Shown in pieces: positions 26,025-35,461 of a stretch of 64,000 nucleotides of DNA; position 1 is the first letter of the stretch; the number at the start of each line of letters is the position of its first letter. The notes beneath the pieces are model-generated. The model worked only from the letters and a program-made list of their open reading frames with translations, was not told the DNA's origin and did not search any database. The position numbers and the translations under genes were made by a program. The stretch lies in the NCBI RefSeq assembly GCF_907163265.1, contig NZ_CAJQUM010000001.1, positions 3,348,001 through 3,412,000 of the forward strand. Reading direction: 5' to 3'. This stretch comes from Georgfuchsia toluolica. Its GTDB lineage: Bacteria > Pseudomonadota > Gammaproteobacteria > Burkholderiales > Rhodocyclaceae.

Positions 26025-28133
26025 TCAGAACTTGTAGCTCATGCCCGCCTCGAAGTTGCGCTCGGCGCCGGGGAAAATGCCATCCGGGTTGCGGCTGGCG
26101 ATGCATTTCTTGTCCAGCAGATTGCGCACGGTGCCGAAAACGCTTAACTGCTTGTTCACTGCGTAATGCGCGTTCAGGTTCACGGTCGTGTAAGCCGGAA
26201 TTTTGCCGCGACGTCCGTCGGCGCTTTCGGCTTCGGTGTTTTCCGGGTCGACGAACTGGCTGGAGACGTGATAGATGCCCAGACTGCTCTTGAGTCCGCC
26301 GGCCGTATGCTTCAGCGCCAGATTCGAGGTGAGTTTCGGCGCGTAGGGCAGGCGATTGCCATTGCGGTCGATGCCGGCGACCATTTTGGTGCTGTTGAAT
26401 TTGGCGGTCGGCACCCAGGTGGCATTGGTATCCACCCCCCAGCCCGCGCCGAGGTCGTAGCCGATCGCGCCTTCGAGGCCCTGGTTCAGGGTTTTGCCGG
26501 CGTTGGTGACGGTTGCGCCGACGCCGCCCGATTCGGATTGCGGAATGATCTGATTGTCGAAATCCATGTGGAAGGCGGTGGCCTCGTAGCTCAGGCGATC
26601 AACCGCGCCGCGCACCCCGATTTCGAAGTTGGTCGAGCGCTCGGCATCCAGATTCTCGTCGACGCCGGCAGCGCTGATCGCGGTGGCGACCATCGCCGGC
26701 GAGAAGCCCTTGAACATACCGGCGAAGAGTTGCGCCTGCGGTGCAACCTGCCAGGTCGCGCCGATGCCCGGCATCACTTCCGTGTTGTCCGATTTGCCGT
26801 CTAGTCCGGTCAACTCACTCTTGCGCTCCTGGTCGTAGGTTTCGATGCGCAGGCCGGGCGTGATCGCGATGCGCTCGTTGACGAGGAAGCGGTTTTGACC
26901 GTAAAAGGCGATGCCGTTCGCCTTCTGGGTATCGTCGCTGGTCAGGTCGCCGGAGCGCGCGTTGGGATCTGTCTTCGAGCGAATCTTGGTGTTGTCCAGC
27001 TTGTCGCTGTGCAGGCGAATACCAATTTCCGCTTCGTTCTTGATGCCAAAGCCGTCGTAGGCGATGTGCAGGCGGCTGTCCAGGCCCATCATCTCGAAGG
27101 TGCGATTGTTGCCGTTCATGCAGTAGGCGCCACCGTCACAGGGAACGAAGGTCGTGCCATCGGCGCTGCGAGACTGCACCTCCCGACGCCAGTAATCGCG
27201 CGTCAACTCGCTCCAGTACAGCAAGGTATTGAGTTTCATCGAGTCGCCGATTTCGAGCTCATGGTTGAGATCGAACGAGGTGCGGTCGGTCAGGAACCAA
27301 TCGTTCGGGGCCGGGTTCTTGGTCGGGTCGTTCTGGAATTCATTGGGACGCAAGCCGACATAGGAAGTATTGACCTCGTTGTCGTAGTAGGTGAACTTGG
27401 CGCTGAGCCATTGCTTGTCACCCAGCGCCATGCCGCCTTTGACTACCGCATCGGTCATGTCGAAGCCGTTGTGGCGGAAGCCGTCGCCCTGCGCGGTCAC
27501 CAGGCTGATGCCGCCGATCGCCTCGCCCGACAATGCGGTGCCGCCCGCATCGAGGCCCAGCAACTGATAGCCGTGGGAGCCGGCCCTGGCGGTCACTTTG
27601 ACGCCTTCTTCGGGATTCTTGGTCTTGTAGTTAATCACGCCGCCGATCGTCGTCGGTCCGTAGCGCAAGCCGGCCGCGCCTTTGAGCACCTCGATGCTCT
27701 GCATGCGTTCGATGCGCGGGCTGTAATAGGATTCGTTGGCGAGGAAAAGCCCTGGCGCGATTGGCACTCCGTCTTCAAGCACCAACACCTTTTGACTGCG
27801 GTTGGGATTCAAGCCGCGCATTCCGATGTTGGGGATGAAGCCGTAGCCCTCTTCCTCGCGGATCACGATGCCGGGAACCGATTTGAGCGCATCCTGGGTC
27901 GACACCGGCTGCGCAAGCGCCAACGCTTCCTTGTCGATGATTGCGACCGATCCAGGTTGCCTGGCGACGGACTGCTCGCCTTCGCCGATCACGTCGATGC
28001 GGGGTAACTCGATCTCGGTGGCGATTGCCTGAGTCGAAGCACCCAGCGCCAGCGCCAAAGCCAGGGCCAGTTTTGTTTTTGTCATGCGCTTGGTGTTGCC
28101 ATGTTGCTGGAAGCTGCCGGTGGTGCGTTTCAT
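26025..28133 (-). CDS. TonB-dependent outer-membrane receptor (FecA-like)
   Basis: 702 residues. ATG 28133 follows AAGGAG. After the signal peptide (LALALALALGASTQAIA) comes a plug domain: PGSVAIIDKEAL, GIVIREEEGYGFIPNIGMRGLNPNRSQKVLVLEDGVP, then RIERMQSIEVLKGAAGLRYGPTTIGGVINYKTKNP, typical of FecA-like ferric-citrate receptors. A 22-strand barrel ends in the outer-membrane signature ...FEAGMSYKF. It would import a ferric chelate using the TonB-ExbBD encoded directly upstream. There is no N-terminal FecR-signalling extension and no fecIR nearby. The ligand is not provable from sequence. Confidence 0.92.
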   Translation of the reverse strand: MKRTTGSFQQHGNTKRMTKTKLALALALALGASTQAIATEIELPRIDVIGEGEQSVARQPGSVAIIDKEALALAQPVSTQDALKSVPGIVIREEEGYGFIPNIGMRGLNPNRSQKVLVLEDGVPIAPGLFLANESYYSPRIERMQSIEVLKGAAGLRYGPTTIGGVINYKTKNPEEGVKVTARAGSHGYQLLGLDAGGTALSGEAIGGISLVTAQGDGFRHNGFDMTDAVVKGGMALGDKQWLSAKFTYYDNEVNTSYVGLRPNEFQNDPTKNPAPNDWFLTDRTSFDLNHELEIGDSMKLNTLLYWSELTRDYWRREVQSRSADGTTFVPCDGGAYCMNGNNRTFEMMGLDSRLHIAYDGFGIKNEAEIGIRLHSDKLDNTKIRSKTDPNARSGDLTSDDTQKANGIAFYGQNRFLVNERIAITPGLRIETYDQERKSELTGLDGKSDNTEVMPGIGATWQVAPQAQLFAGMFKGFSPAMVATAISAAGVDENLDAERSTNFEIGVRGAVDRLSYEATAFHMDFDNQIIPQSESGGVGATVTNAGKTLNQGLEGAIGYDLGAGWGVDTNATWVPTAKFNSTKMVAGIDRNGNRLPYAPKLTSNLALKHTAGGLKSSLGIYHVSSQFVDPENTEAESADGRRGKIPAYTTVNLNAHYAVNKQLSVFGTVRNLLDKKCIASRNPDGIFPGAERNFEAGMSYKF

Positions 28134-28232
28134 TAAATGCTCCTTGCGTTGAATGAATTGGCTGGCTTGACGCAAGGCGTGCGACTGGCTGGCGGGTTGC
28201 GAATGGACAAACTGCGTCCTATGGGTGAAATG

Positions 28233-28652
28233 TCATCGCGTATCCGGTTCGGTGACGAATCCGATCTTGGTGACGCCTACTCGTGCGGCGGCGGACATGA
28301 CTTCGGCGATGGTCTGGTATTGCGTGGTCCTGTCGGCACGCAGATGCAGTTCGGGCTTCGGCTGTTGTTGCGCAGCCTGTGCCAGGCGGGCGTTGAGCTC
28401 GGCGCGCGGGAGGGGGCCGCCATTCCAGAACAGCACGCCGGCCGCATCAATCGCCAGTTCTATTTTGTCGGGTTTGGTCTGGTTGGGCTGGCTGCTGGCC
28501 TGTGGCAGGTCTATCTTCACGGCATGCGTCAGCAGCGGCGCCGTGACCATGAAGATGATGAGCAGCACCAGCATCACGTCGATCAGCGGCACCATGTTGA
28601 TATCGGCCAGCGGCTCGTTGTCGTCCGCGGCGTCGAGACTGGCGAAGGCCAT
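28233..28652 (-). CDS. exbD: ExbD, proton-channel subunit of the TonB energiser
   Basis: 139 residues from ATG 28652 (AAGGAG seven bases upstream). The single membrane helix carries the essential Asp25 in NMVPLIDVMLVLLIIFMVTAP, and the periplasmic domain follows. With ExbB it uses the proton gradient to energise TonB. It lies 11 bases after exbB and 100 bases before the receptor gene. An upstream in-frame extension exists but overlaps exbB and looks like shadow sequence. Confidence 0.95.
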   Translation of the reverse strand: MAFASLDAADDNEPLADINMVPLIDVMLVLLIIFMVTAPLLTHAVKIDLPQASSQPNQTKPDKIELAIDAAGVLFWNGGPLPRAELNARLAQAAQQQPKPELHLRADRTTQYQTIAEVMSAAARVGVTKIGFVTEPDTR

Positions 28653-28663
28653 GTTCGTGCTCC

Positions 28664-29464
28664 TTAGCGCAGCGTGAGGCCGGGGTGGGCGCCCGCGGGA
28701 ACATCGGCGGCCAGCCCTTGCGCGCGCGCCAGGGCGATCACCCGTTCGCTGGTGGCGCGCGCGTCGGTGAGCATCGGTGAGCTCTTGATGCCGGTGGCGA
28801 GGAAGACGAGCACGTCGTAGGCGAACGAATTGAGCCGCGACAGCGTGTTGCGGTTGGCGCGGGCGAAGGCGTTGTAGGCGACGGCGGCCGGGATGGCCAC
28901 GGCCAGGCCGATCGCGGTCATGATCAGCGCTTCGCCGACCGGACCGGCGACCTTGTCGAGTGTGCCTTGGCCGGACAGGCCAATGGCCAGCAGCGCGTGG
29001 TAGATGCCCCACACGGTGCCGAACAGGCCGACGAACGGCGCGGCCGACGCGACGGTGGCGAGGAAGGTCTGGCCGAATTCGAGATGGCTGCGATCTTCGT
29101 CGATGGCGCGCTTGAGGGCGCGGGTCAACAGATCGTCCGGTGCGCCGGCATGGATCAGGCGCGCCGTGCCGTCCTTCTGCCGGTTGTGCTGCTCGATGGC
29201 GGTGAAGCCGTGGTGCAGGAGGTGCGAGAAAGGTTCGGTGGTGCCGCTTTCGCGGATGCGCGTGGCCACCGCTTCGAGGTCGGACGCGTCCCAGAACGCG
29301 GTGAGGAAGGCATCGCTCTTCCGATGCATGCGAACGACCTGGATTCCCTTCGTGACGATCAGGTACCAGGTGCCGATCGAGGCGATCAGCAGCAGTCCGA
29401 GGACAAGGCGGGCGACGCCGTCGGCGTTGCTCAAAAAGTGGGCAAAGCCCATCGGGTTATCCAT
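28664..29464 (-). CDS. exbB: ExbB, MotA/TolQ-family proton channel
   Basis: 266 residues. The MotA/TolQ/ExbB core is clear: LATVASAAPFVGLFGTVWGIYHAL, then GPVGEALIMTAIGLAVAIPAAVAYNAFAR. One N-terminal and two C-terminal membrane helices are expected. ATG 29464 follows GAGGTTGAT and comes directly after the tonB stop. It forms the energising complex with ExbD and TonB. Confidence 0.95.
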   Translation of the reverse strand: MDNPMGFAHFLSNADGVARLVLGLLLIASIGTWYLIVTKGIQVVRMHRKSDAFLTAFWDASDLEAVATRIRESGTTEPFSHLLHHGFTAIEQHNRQKDGTARLIHAGAPDDLLTRALKRAIDEDRSHLEFGQTFLATVASAAPFVGLFGTVWGIYHALLAIGLSGQGTLDKVAGPVGEALIMTAIGLAVAIPAAVAYNAFARANRNTLSRLNSFAYDVLVFLATGIKSSPMLTDARATSERVIALARAQGLAADVPAGAHPGLTLR

Positions 29465-29465
29465 A

Positions 29466-30119
29466 TCAACCTCGCAAATTAAAAACAATGGGGACCAATA
29501 CCCAGGCGGCGACGGCTTCGTCGCCGCGCCGGGCGGGGGTGAACTTCCAACGCCGGACGGCGTCCTGCGCCGCCTGGTCGAGGCGCTCTGAAGCGCTGCT
29601 GGTCTTGATCTCGACCTGGCTTGGGCGGCCGCTCGGATCGACGAACACCCGCAGTACGACCTTGCCCTCCTCGCCCAAGCGCCGCGACAGGGATGGATAA
29701 GCAGGAGCCGGGTTTTGCAGATAGTCGGCGTCGAAGCGCGGCGCGCTGGGCGCGGGCGGTGCGGAGTCAGGAGCCATGGCCGTAGCTGTAGAGGCCGCTG
29801 CTGGGGCAGGTGCCGTCGCTGCCGGTACTGGTGCCGACTCGGCGGGGACTTCCGTCACGAAGGACAGCGGAGCCGATTGCGGTGCAGGCGGGGAGCGTCT
29901 TTGAGCCGGCCGGGGCGGGGGTGGCGTCCTTTCGGATTCGGGCTCGACTGCCGCCGATTTCGCGAGCAGGCTGACGGTGAGCACGGTGTGCGGCTGCGAC
30001 GGCACTAATACGCCAGAGCGTGCCAGCAGCCAGAGCGCGCAAAGATGCAGGGCGACGACGGAGAAGAGTCCGGCGTTGGAATGGGAATGCCAATGGGAAG
30101 GCGTTGCCAGCATCGCCAC
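29466..30119 (-). CDS. tonB: TonB energy-transducing protein
   Basis: 217 residues: an N-terminal membrane anchor (AGLFSVVALHLCALWLLARSG), a Pro/Ala/Glu-rich spacer of about 80 residues, and the C-terminal TonB domain (PAYPSLSRRLGEEGKVVLRVFVDPSGRPSQVEIKTSSASERLDQAAQDAVRRWKF cut short here). The anchor His is present. It lies four bases after ftrD and directly before exbB, tying the TonB system to the Ftr iron importer in one transcript. Confidence 0.93.
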   Translation of the reverse strand: MAMLATPSHWHSHSNAGLFSVVALHLCALWLLARSGVLVPSQPHTVLTVSLLAKSAAVEPESERTPPPPRPAQRRSPPAPQSAPLSFVTEVPAESAPVPAATAPAPAAASTATAMAPDSAPPAPSAPRFDADYLQNPAPAYPSLSRRLGEEGKVVLRVFVDPSGRPSQVEIKTSSASERLDQAAQDAVRRWKFTPARRGDEAVAAWVLVPIVFNLRG

Positions 30120-30123
30120 ATCC

Positions 30124-31626
30124 TTACCAGACGTGGAAAATCAGGATCCATGTAGCGGCGATGGCGGCCACGGCGGCTAGATAGACTGCTGCCCCCAGCG
30201 CCCGACGCGTGGCGCCGGTCTTGCCGGCAGCGGCGAGGCGAACACCGAGCCACGCGCTCCAGGCGACACCCGCCAGCAGCAGCATGTCCCGCGTCATGCC
30301 CACCCAGCCCAGCGGCACACCTTCTGCCCGCAGGTGGGTGACGGTCATCATCGACAGGCCGAGGAAAAGGCCGATGCCAGCCAACGGCGTCAGGCCCAGT
30401 GCAAGGGAGCGCCAGTCGCGGCGCGCCAGCCACGCTGCGAGCACGACCAGAAGCCAGATGCCACCGCCCAGCGCCAGGGTGACCGCGCCGATGTAAGCGA
30501 GGATGGCGGTGCCGTCGAGCCAGGTAAACACATCGCCAGCCTCGGGGTAATGAGTCAACAGCCACCACGGAGCGCTGTCGTCGAGGGGCCAGAGCATGTC
30601 CCGTTCGATCAGCCACGCGGCGGCAGCCTGCTTGAGTTGCACGAACCAGGGGCTGACGGTCCATTGGAAAGCGCCGATGGCCACGCCAAGGGTGCCGAAG
30701 ATCAGCAACAGTGCCTCGGGCGTGGCCGGCTTGGCGGCGAGAATTTCGGCGTTGGGGGAGCGTGCTTCCAGCGCAACCGCGTCGTGATGGCCGCTGCAAC
30801 GGCCGCAGGCGTGACATTGGGAGGCGCCCTGGAGATGCTTGACGTCGAGCAGCGGTGCGCAATCGACGGCGGCAGTACGCGCCGGGTGGGCGTTCCAGCG
30901 CTCGCGATCGACGCGAAAATGAACGGGTGCCAGACGCGCCAGCAGCGCGAAGACGCCGGAGACGGGGCACAGGTAGCGGCACCAGACCCGCTTGCCGCGG
31001 CCATATAGATAGCCCACGGCCACCGCCGCCACGGTGGAGCCGCCGAGAATCACCAGTACCGCTTTGGGATATTCATAGACGCTGACGAGCTGGCCATAGA
31101 CCGTCGTCATCGCGAAAGCGGCCACGGGCCAGCCGCTCCAGCGCACCCAGCGCGGAATACGTCCGCCGCGACCATGCCTGCTGGCAAACTCGGTCAGCGC
31201 ACCCTCGGGGCATAGCACGCCGCACCAGACGCGGCCCATGAGCAGCATCGACGCGATGACGAAGGGCCACCAGATGCCCCAGAAGGCGAATTGGGCGAAG
31301 AGCACGAGCTTGTCGTGCCATGGAACCAGGGTCGGCGCCTTCTCTTGCAGGACCGGCGCGCCCGAAGTCGGAGACTGGCTCGGATCGATGGAAGCGGCGG
31401 TGCCGACCTCGCCTGAGAACAGTCGCGATTCCGGCTGGGGCAGCGGTAGAGAAGCCGGCAGCGCCACCAGCACCACGTAGAAAATCACGATCACCCATTG
31501 GATGGCGAGGAGGATGCGTCGATTGTGCCCCATCCAGTCACCCAGCCGGGCCAGGCGATTGCGGCCATGGTGACGAATCGGGGGAACGAATTTGAGACTG
31601 TGTGTATTTTCCACGGCATTTTCCAT
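30124..31626 (-). CDS. ftrD: FtrD-like membrane polyferredoxin of the ferrous iron transporter
   Basis: 500 residues with about ten membrane segments. Cys motifs VWCGVLCPEGAL and WCRYLCPVSG and the cluster QCHACGRCSGHH indicate iron-sulfur or redox centres as in NapH/CcoG/FtrD proteins. In Bordetella-type ftrABCD this protein is proposed to accept or recycle electrons during periplasmic Fe2+ oxidation before uptake by FtrC. The start at 31626 lies five bases after ftrC. It has no strong ribosome site, so translational coupling is likely. Confidence 0.82.
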   Translation of the reverse strand: MENAVENTHSLKFVPPIRHHGRNRLARLGDWMGHNRRILLAIQWVIVIFYVVLVALPASLPLPQPESRLFSGEVGTAASIDPSQSPTSGAPVLQEKAPTLVPWHDKLVLFAQFAFWGIWWPFVIASMLLMGRVWCGVLCPEGALTEFASRHGRGGRIPRWVRWSGWPVAAFAMTTVYGQLVSVYEYPKAVLVILGGSTVAAVAVGYLYGRGKRVWCRYLCPVSGVFALLARLAPVHFRVDRERWNAHPARTAAVDCAPLLDVKHLQGASQCHACGRCSGHHDAVALEARSPNAEILAAKPATPEALLLIFGTLGVAIGAFQWTVSPWFVQLKQAAAAWLIERDMLWPLDDSAPWWLLTHYPEAGDVFTWLDGTAILAYIGAVTLALGGGIWLLVVLAAWLARRDWRSLALGLTPLAGIGLFLGLSMMTVTHLRAEGVPLGWVGMTRDMLLLAGVAWSAWLGVRLAAAGKTGATRRALGAAVYLAAVAAIAATWILIFHVW

Positions 31627-31630
31627 TGAA

Positions 31631-32440
31631 TCAGCGGGCCTCGGTTGAACTGCGGCCGAGGCGCCACAGGGCAAAGCTCCAGAATGCCAGGCTGGCCAGC
31701 AGCAGCATGCCGGCCGGTCGTGCCCGGTAGCCGACGAAATCGGCGAGGAAGCGACCCAGGCCCTGGCCGTCGCCGAGCAGGGACGAGGCATCCCAGACCG
31801 GATCGAGCAGCGGCGGCAGCCATTCCATGGCGATCATGCGGTCGATGCCGTTGGCGAGCAGCGCATTGGCGATCAGCAGCAGCAGGATTTCGCTGACGCG
31901 GAACACGGTGCGGAAGTTGAGATAGCGTGCGCCGCGGGCGACCAGCCAACTCGTGGCCGCTGCCAGCAGGAAGCCGGCGAGGGCCGCGCCAAGCAATCCG
32001 GCCAGCGTGCCGCCGGCGTTTTCCAGGCCGAGGCCGTAGAGGAACACCACGGTTTCGGCGCCCTCGCGTGCCACGGCCAGCGAGGTGATGGCGGCGATGC
32101 CGACGGCCCCGGAACTGACGGCGGCCTGTTCTTCAAGTTCGCGCTTCATGTGGCGGCCGTGACGGTGCATCCACAGCACCATCTGCAGGATCAGGCCGGC
32201 GGCGACCAGCACCATCGCCAGTTGGAAACGCTCCAGCGCCTCGCCGGCGAACTGGCTCTGGACGGCGAAGGTGGCGAAGCCGAGGCCGAGCGCCAGCGCC
32301 ACGCCGCAGGTCGCGCCTGCCCACAGCCCGCGTCTCAGGAGAACGGGTTCCGGCTGCCGTGCAATCCAGGCCAGCAGCACACCGATCACCAGCATGGCTT
32401 CGAGGCTTTCGCGCCAGACAATGACAAGAGTATTAAGCAT
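31631..32440 (-). CDS. ftrC: FTR1-family high-affinity iron permease
   Basis: 269 residues, seven predicted helices. Both iron-handling motifs of the family are intact: RESLE (residues 10-14) and REGAE (125-129), consistent with Fe3+ passage through the membrane. ATG 32440 follows GAGG and gives MLNTLVIVWRESLEA, the normal N-terminus. It lies between ftrB and ftrD in a continuous operon. It is the inner-membrane channel of the system. Confidence 0.93.
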   Translation of the reverse strand: MLNTLVIVWRESLEAMLVIGVLLAWIARQPEPVLLRRGLWAGATCGVALALGLGFATFAVQSQFAGEALERFQLAMVLVAAGLILQMVLWMHRHGRHMKRELEEQAAVSSGAVGIAAITSLAVAREGAETVVFLYGLGLENAGGTLAGLLGAALAGFLLAAATSWLVARGARYLNFRTVFRVSEILLLLIANALLANGIDRMIAMEWLPPLLDPVWDASSLLGDGQGLGRFLADFVGYRARPAGMLLLASLAFWSFALWRLGRSSTEAR

Positions 32441-32447
32441 ACTGGAT

Positions 32448-32882
32448 CTACCTCGCAATGAGTTGCATTGAGCCGGTTCCCCGATGGAACTCGTCGATGA
32501 ATGTGTAGGTGCCGGGCTTCAGCGGTGGTATGACAACGAAGGAAGTGCCGCCGGGAGCGAGCACTTTCTCGACCCGCATGTCGAGATTCTCGAACTCGAT
32601 CGGTCCGGGCCCTTCGTTCTGGATGATGAGTTTAATGCGCTTGCCGGCGGGGACTTCGATGCGCTCGGGCGACAGCCGACCGCCCTTGGCAACGACGTGA
32701 AAAGTCGGCAACTCGCTGGCCTGGGCATGGCTGTCCGTCGCCCAGCCGAGACCGAACCAGAGCAGGGCGACGAACAGCAGATGGGGCAACAAGCGGCCCC
32801 ATGCCCTCGACGGGCCGCCCCAGGAGCGCATGCACCCCGCCGTGGCAGGCAGTGAGCCGATTTTGCGAGCGTGGCGGGACAT
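32448..32882 (-). CDS. ftrB: FtrB-like periplasmic cupredoxin-fold protein
   Basis: 144 residues. A long N-terminal leader with hydrophobic core LLPHLLFVALLWFGLGWATDSHA is followed by a ~90-residue cupredoxin-like beta domain (KGGRLSPERIEVPAGKRIKLIIQNEGPGPIEFENLDMRVEK cut short). The canonical blue-copper Cys-His pair is absent; His and Met occur at the end (EFHRGTGSMQ). In FtrABCD systems FtrB is thought to help oxidise Fe2+ delivered by FtrA. It starts two bases after the porin gene. Confidence 0.82.
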   Translation of the reverse strand: MSRHARKIGSLPATAGCMRSWGGPSRAWGRLLPHLLFVALLWFGLGWATDSHAQASELPTFHVVAKGGRLSPERIEVPAGKRIKLIIQNEGPGPIEFENLDMRVEKVLAPGGTSFVVIPPLKPGTYTFIDEFHRGTGSMQLIAR

Positions 32883-32884
32883 TT

Positions 32885-34300
32885 CTAGAACTCAACCTTG
32901 GCGCGCACGCCGCTGACGCGGATCGCATCCGCACTGTTGTTACCGCCGGGATCACGAATCCATTGCAAATTCGGCGTTAACTCAATTGCATCGTTGAGCT
33001 TGAAGCGGTAGTAAACCTCGGTCTGCTTCTCGCTGCCGTTCGCGGCGTAACCATAATCCGCCACGCTGTCGCCATCCGCGTCCGCCGTGAGCGAATCGCG
33101 GCGGAAATCATTGCTGGTGCGCAGCTTGCCGAAGGCCAGTCCGATGGAATCGGCCGAGCGGCCCCAGCGTGTGCCTTCCAGTTCCGCGCCTGCGGTGATG
33201 GCACGGTCGAACAGCACATGGCCCGCGGTGTGATGGCCATAGCGGCCGAACAGCGTCAGATCGTCGAGCACTTTCTGGTCGGCGGAAATGCCCCATCCGG
33301 TATTGCGCCGCTGTATGCCATCATAATTTCTCGCCCGGCTGTTGGTCCAGGCATAGGCGCGCCAGGTGCCGGGCAGGAAGTTGAGGCGCGTATTCATTTC
33401 CGCTTGCCCGATGACGAGCGAGGCGCGGGTCGAACCGGAGAAATTGGCCCCCGTATCAGGGACGAAGGCGCCGAGCGACAGCGCCCATTCGCCGCCCTTT
33501 TGGGCGCTGTTCTCATACTTGGCGAGCGCGCCCGGCTGGAAGCCATGGGCGTCCGCGCCGATATCGCCGCCCGAGTCGAGCAGGGGGTTATGCACGAATA
33601 CGTTGTTCAGGAACTTCGTTGATTCGTCGTCGGCCGCGCTGTTCTGGTCGAAGAAGACGAAAGGATCGATCTTGCCGACAGTGAAGCTCAGGTGCTCGCG
33701 TGCGTCCTCTTTCCTGACACCGTAATTCAGCGGCATCCTGAGCTGGTACCAGGCCTGGGCGAGGATGGCGAAGGAATCGTCCGGTCCGGCGGCGGTCTCG
33801 AAGGCCGTGGTGTTCGGCGTGCTGGTGTAGGTCGGCCGCAGCCCGACGCCATTGCCCTGGCCGAGACGGAAGTGGGTGAAGAACTTGCCCTCGTTGTTGC
33901 CTATCGAACCCAGCGGCAGGCTGAAGGTCACATCACCGCGATAGTTGTAGCGCGATTCGTCCTGGCCGCTTGCCGTGCCATGCGCGCCGATGCTCTGACC
34001 GACAGCGGTCAGGCTGCCCTCGACCTTGACGCCGTCGAGCGCCTCGCCCAGTTTGGTGGCCGGCCCCTTGATGGCATCCACCTCCACTTCGACGGCCTTG
34101 ACGCGCGTGGCAAGCTCGGGTTCATTTTCGGAAAGCCGCTCGCTGGCAAGCGCCTTTTCCATTTCCCTGTTCTGTTTTTCCAGCGCCTCGACGCGGTCGG
34201 CCAGCCGCCTCAATTCGGCCATCAGCGCCGTATTGTCGTCGGCCATCACCGGCGCGGCCAGGCCCGCCACCACGAGGACGGCGATCAATTTCGTGCGCAT
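32885..34300 (-). CDS. Outer-membrane porin (OprB-like), inside the ftr operon
   Basis: 471 residues. Signal peptide MRTKLIAVLVVAGLAAPVMA, then a short coiled coil (about 24-60, NTALMAELRRLADRVEAL...), then a beta-barrel ending in RVSGVRAKVEF with a terminal Phe. Segments such as FGKLRTSNDFRRDSL and YYRFKLNDAIELTPNLQWIRDPGG match carbohydrate-porin-type barrels. It starts two bases after the ftrA stop and ends two bases before ftrB, so it is a true operon member. It may let ferrous iron or small chelates cross the outer membrane to FtrA; this role is inferred from position only. Confidence 0.8.
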   Translation of the reverse strand: MRTKLIAVLVVAGLAAPVMADDNTALMAELRRLADRVEALEKQNREMEKALASERLSENEPELATRVKAVEVEVDAIKGPATKLGEALDGVKVEGSLTAVGQSIGAHGTASGQDESRYNYRGDVTFSLPLGSIGNNEGKFFTHFRLGQGNGVGLRPTYTSTPNTTAFETAAGPDDSFAILAQAWYQLRMPLNYGVRKEDAREHLSFTVGKIDPFVFFDQNSAADDESTKFLNNVFVHNPLLDSGGDIGADAHGFQPGALAKYENSAQKGGEWALSLGAFVPDTGANFSGSTRASLVIGQAEMNTRLNFLPGTWRAYAWTNSRARNYDGIQRRNTGWGISADQKVLDDLTLFGRYGHHTAGHVLFDRAITAGAELEGTRWGRSADSIGLAFGKLRTSNDFRRDSLTADADGDSVADYGYAANGSEKQTEVYYRFKLNDAIELTPNLQWIRDPGGNNSADAIRVSGVRAKVEF

Positions 34301-34302
34301 GC

Positions 34303-34851
34303 TCAGTATCCGCCCTTCTTGCCGATGCCGGCGTAGACGAATTCCCATTCGGCTTCCACCAGCTTGAACCAGGGGTGCACGCCGGTGGCACGGTCGGTAT
34401 GGCGGCCGAAATGGTTGCCGTGCGTATTTTCCTTGGCGCTGGGCGGGTAGATGATGAATTTGACTTTGTACTTGCCCGGCCCCTTCAGCTTGACGTTGTC
34501 GCCGTAGTGCGGGCCATCACTGGCGACCATCGGCATCATCTCGCCCTGGATGACTTCGTTCATACCGATCTTGGACAATTCATATTTGATGAACAGGTAA
34601 GGCACCCAGAAACCTTCCGGGATGCCATTGGCGTTGTTGCCGAGCGCATGGATATCGGCTTCGAGATGGATGTCGGACTCGGCGGCCTTCCTCATGTGGC
34701 CGTCCGGCTCCATGTCGATGGCATGGAGATAGACGGCGGCGACTTCCATGCCGGCGAGGTTTTGGGGTGTTCCGATGGGATATTCGAGGGCGGCGGCGGT
34801 TAGCGAAAGGCCGGCACCGAGAACGAGAAACAGCGAACGAAGAAAACGCAT
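34303..34851 (-). CDS. ftrA: Periplasmic P19-type iron-binding protein (FtrA-like)
   Basis: 182 residues with a signal peptide (FLRSLFLVLGAGLSLTAAA). The P19 family core is clear: EYPIGTPQNLAGMEVAAVYL, DMEPDGHMRKAAESDIHLEADIHA, EGFWVPYLFIKYEL and GRHTDRATGVHPWF. The conserved Met, Glu and His residues bind copper and iron at the dimer interface. It delivers Fe2+ to the FtrBCD machinery. The start is supported by GGAGGTTTGCC just upstream. It lies 114 bases after bfr, with a terminator hairpin between. Confidence 0.92.
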   Translation of the reverse strand: MRFLRSLFLVLGAGLSLTAAALEYPIGTPQNLAGMEVAAVYLHAIDMEPDGHMRKAAESDIHLEADIHALGNNANGIPEGFWVPYLFIKYELSKIGMNEVIQGEMMPMVASDGPHYGDNVKLKGPGKYKVKFIIYPPSAKENTHGNHFGRHTDRATGVHPWFKLVEAEWEFVYAGIGKKGGY

Positions 34852-34925
34852 GGCAAACCTCCAAAGGTTGAGTGAAAAACGTCTTTGGCTGGCTTGCCGC
34901 GCGTCCGGCCGCGACTGGCTGGCTG

Positions 34926-34954
34926 AATGAAAAGGGGCGGATGGATGCGCCCCG
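34926..34954 (-). terminator. Terminator after bfr
   Basis: On the - strand GGGGCG / CGCCCC (34948-34953 and 34934-34939) is followed by TTTT (34930-34933). It would end or attenuate the hemP-bfd-bfr transcript before ftrA. Confidence 0.65.
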
Positions 34955-34965
34955 GCGCAGCGGGG

Positions 34966-35448
34966 TCAGGAGCCGGAAGCGCCCCCCATCGCCGATTGCA
35001 GATAGTTCTGCAGGCCGACTTTTTCGATCAGTTCCAACTGGGTTTCGAGATAGTCGATGTGTTCCTCGGTGTCCTCGAGAATGTCATCCAGAATTTCGCG
35101 CGAGACATAATCCTTGACCGACTCGCAATAGGCGATGGCAGCCTTGGTGTCGGCGTGGGCGCCCTGTTCCAGCTTGAGGTCGCCGGCGATGCATTCGGGC
35201 ACGGTCTCGCCGATCAGGAGCTTGTTCAGCGCCTGCAGGTTGGGCAGCCCTTCAAGGAAAAGCACGCGCTCGATCAGCTTGTCGGCATGGTGCATTTCCT
35301 CGATCGACTCCTCGTATTCGTGCTTGCCGAGCGCCTCGAAGCCCCAGTTCTTGTACATGCGCGCATGCAGGAAGTACTGGTTGATCGCGGTGAGTTCATT
35401 GACGAGACACTTGTTCAACAGCTGGATGACCTTCTTGTCGCCTTTCAT
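34966..35448 (-). CDS. bfr: Bacterioferritin
   Basis: 160 residues. The ferroxidase ligands are present: E18 in [18 protein letters not shown]51 and H54 in [18 protein letters not shown], and E127/H130 in [13 protein letters not shown]. The haem-ligating Met is in EEMHH. It stores iron as a 24-mer shell and oxidises Fe2+. It sits 13 bases after bfd, whose product helps release the stored iron. Confidence 0.96.
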   Translation of the reverse strand: MKGDKKVIQLLNKCLVNELTAINQYFLHARMYKNWGFEALGKHEYEESIEEMHHADKLIERVLFLEGLPNLQALNKLLIGETVPECIAGDLKLEQGAHADTKAAIAYCESVKDYVSREILDDILEDTEEHIDYLETQLELIEKVGLQNYLQSAMGGASGS

Positions 35449-35461
35449 TTTTTTCTCCGTG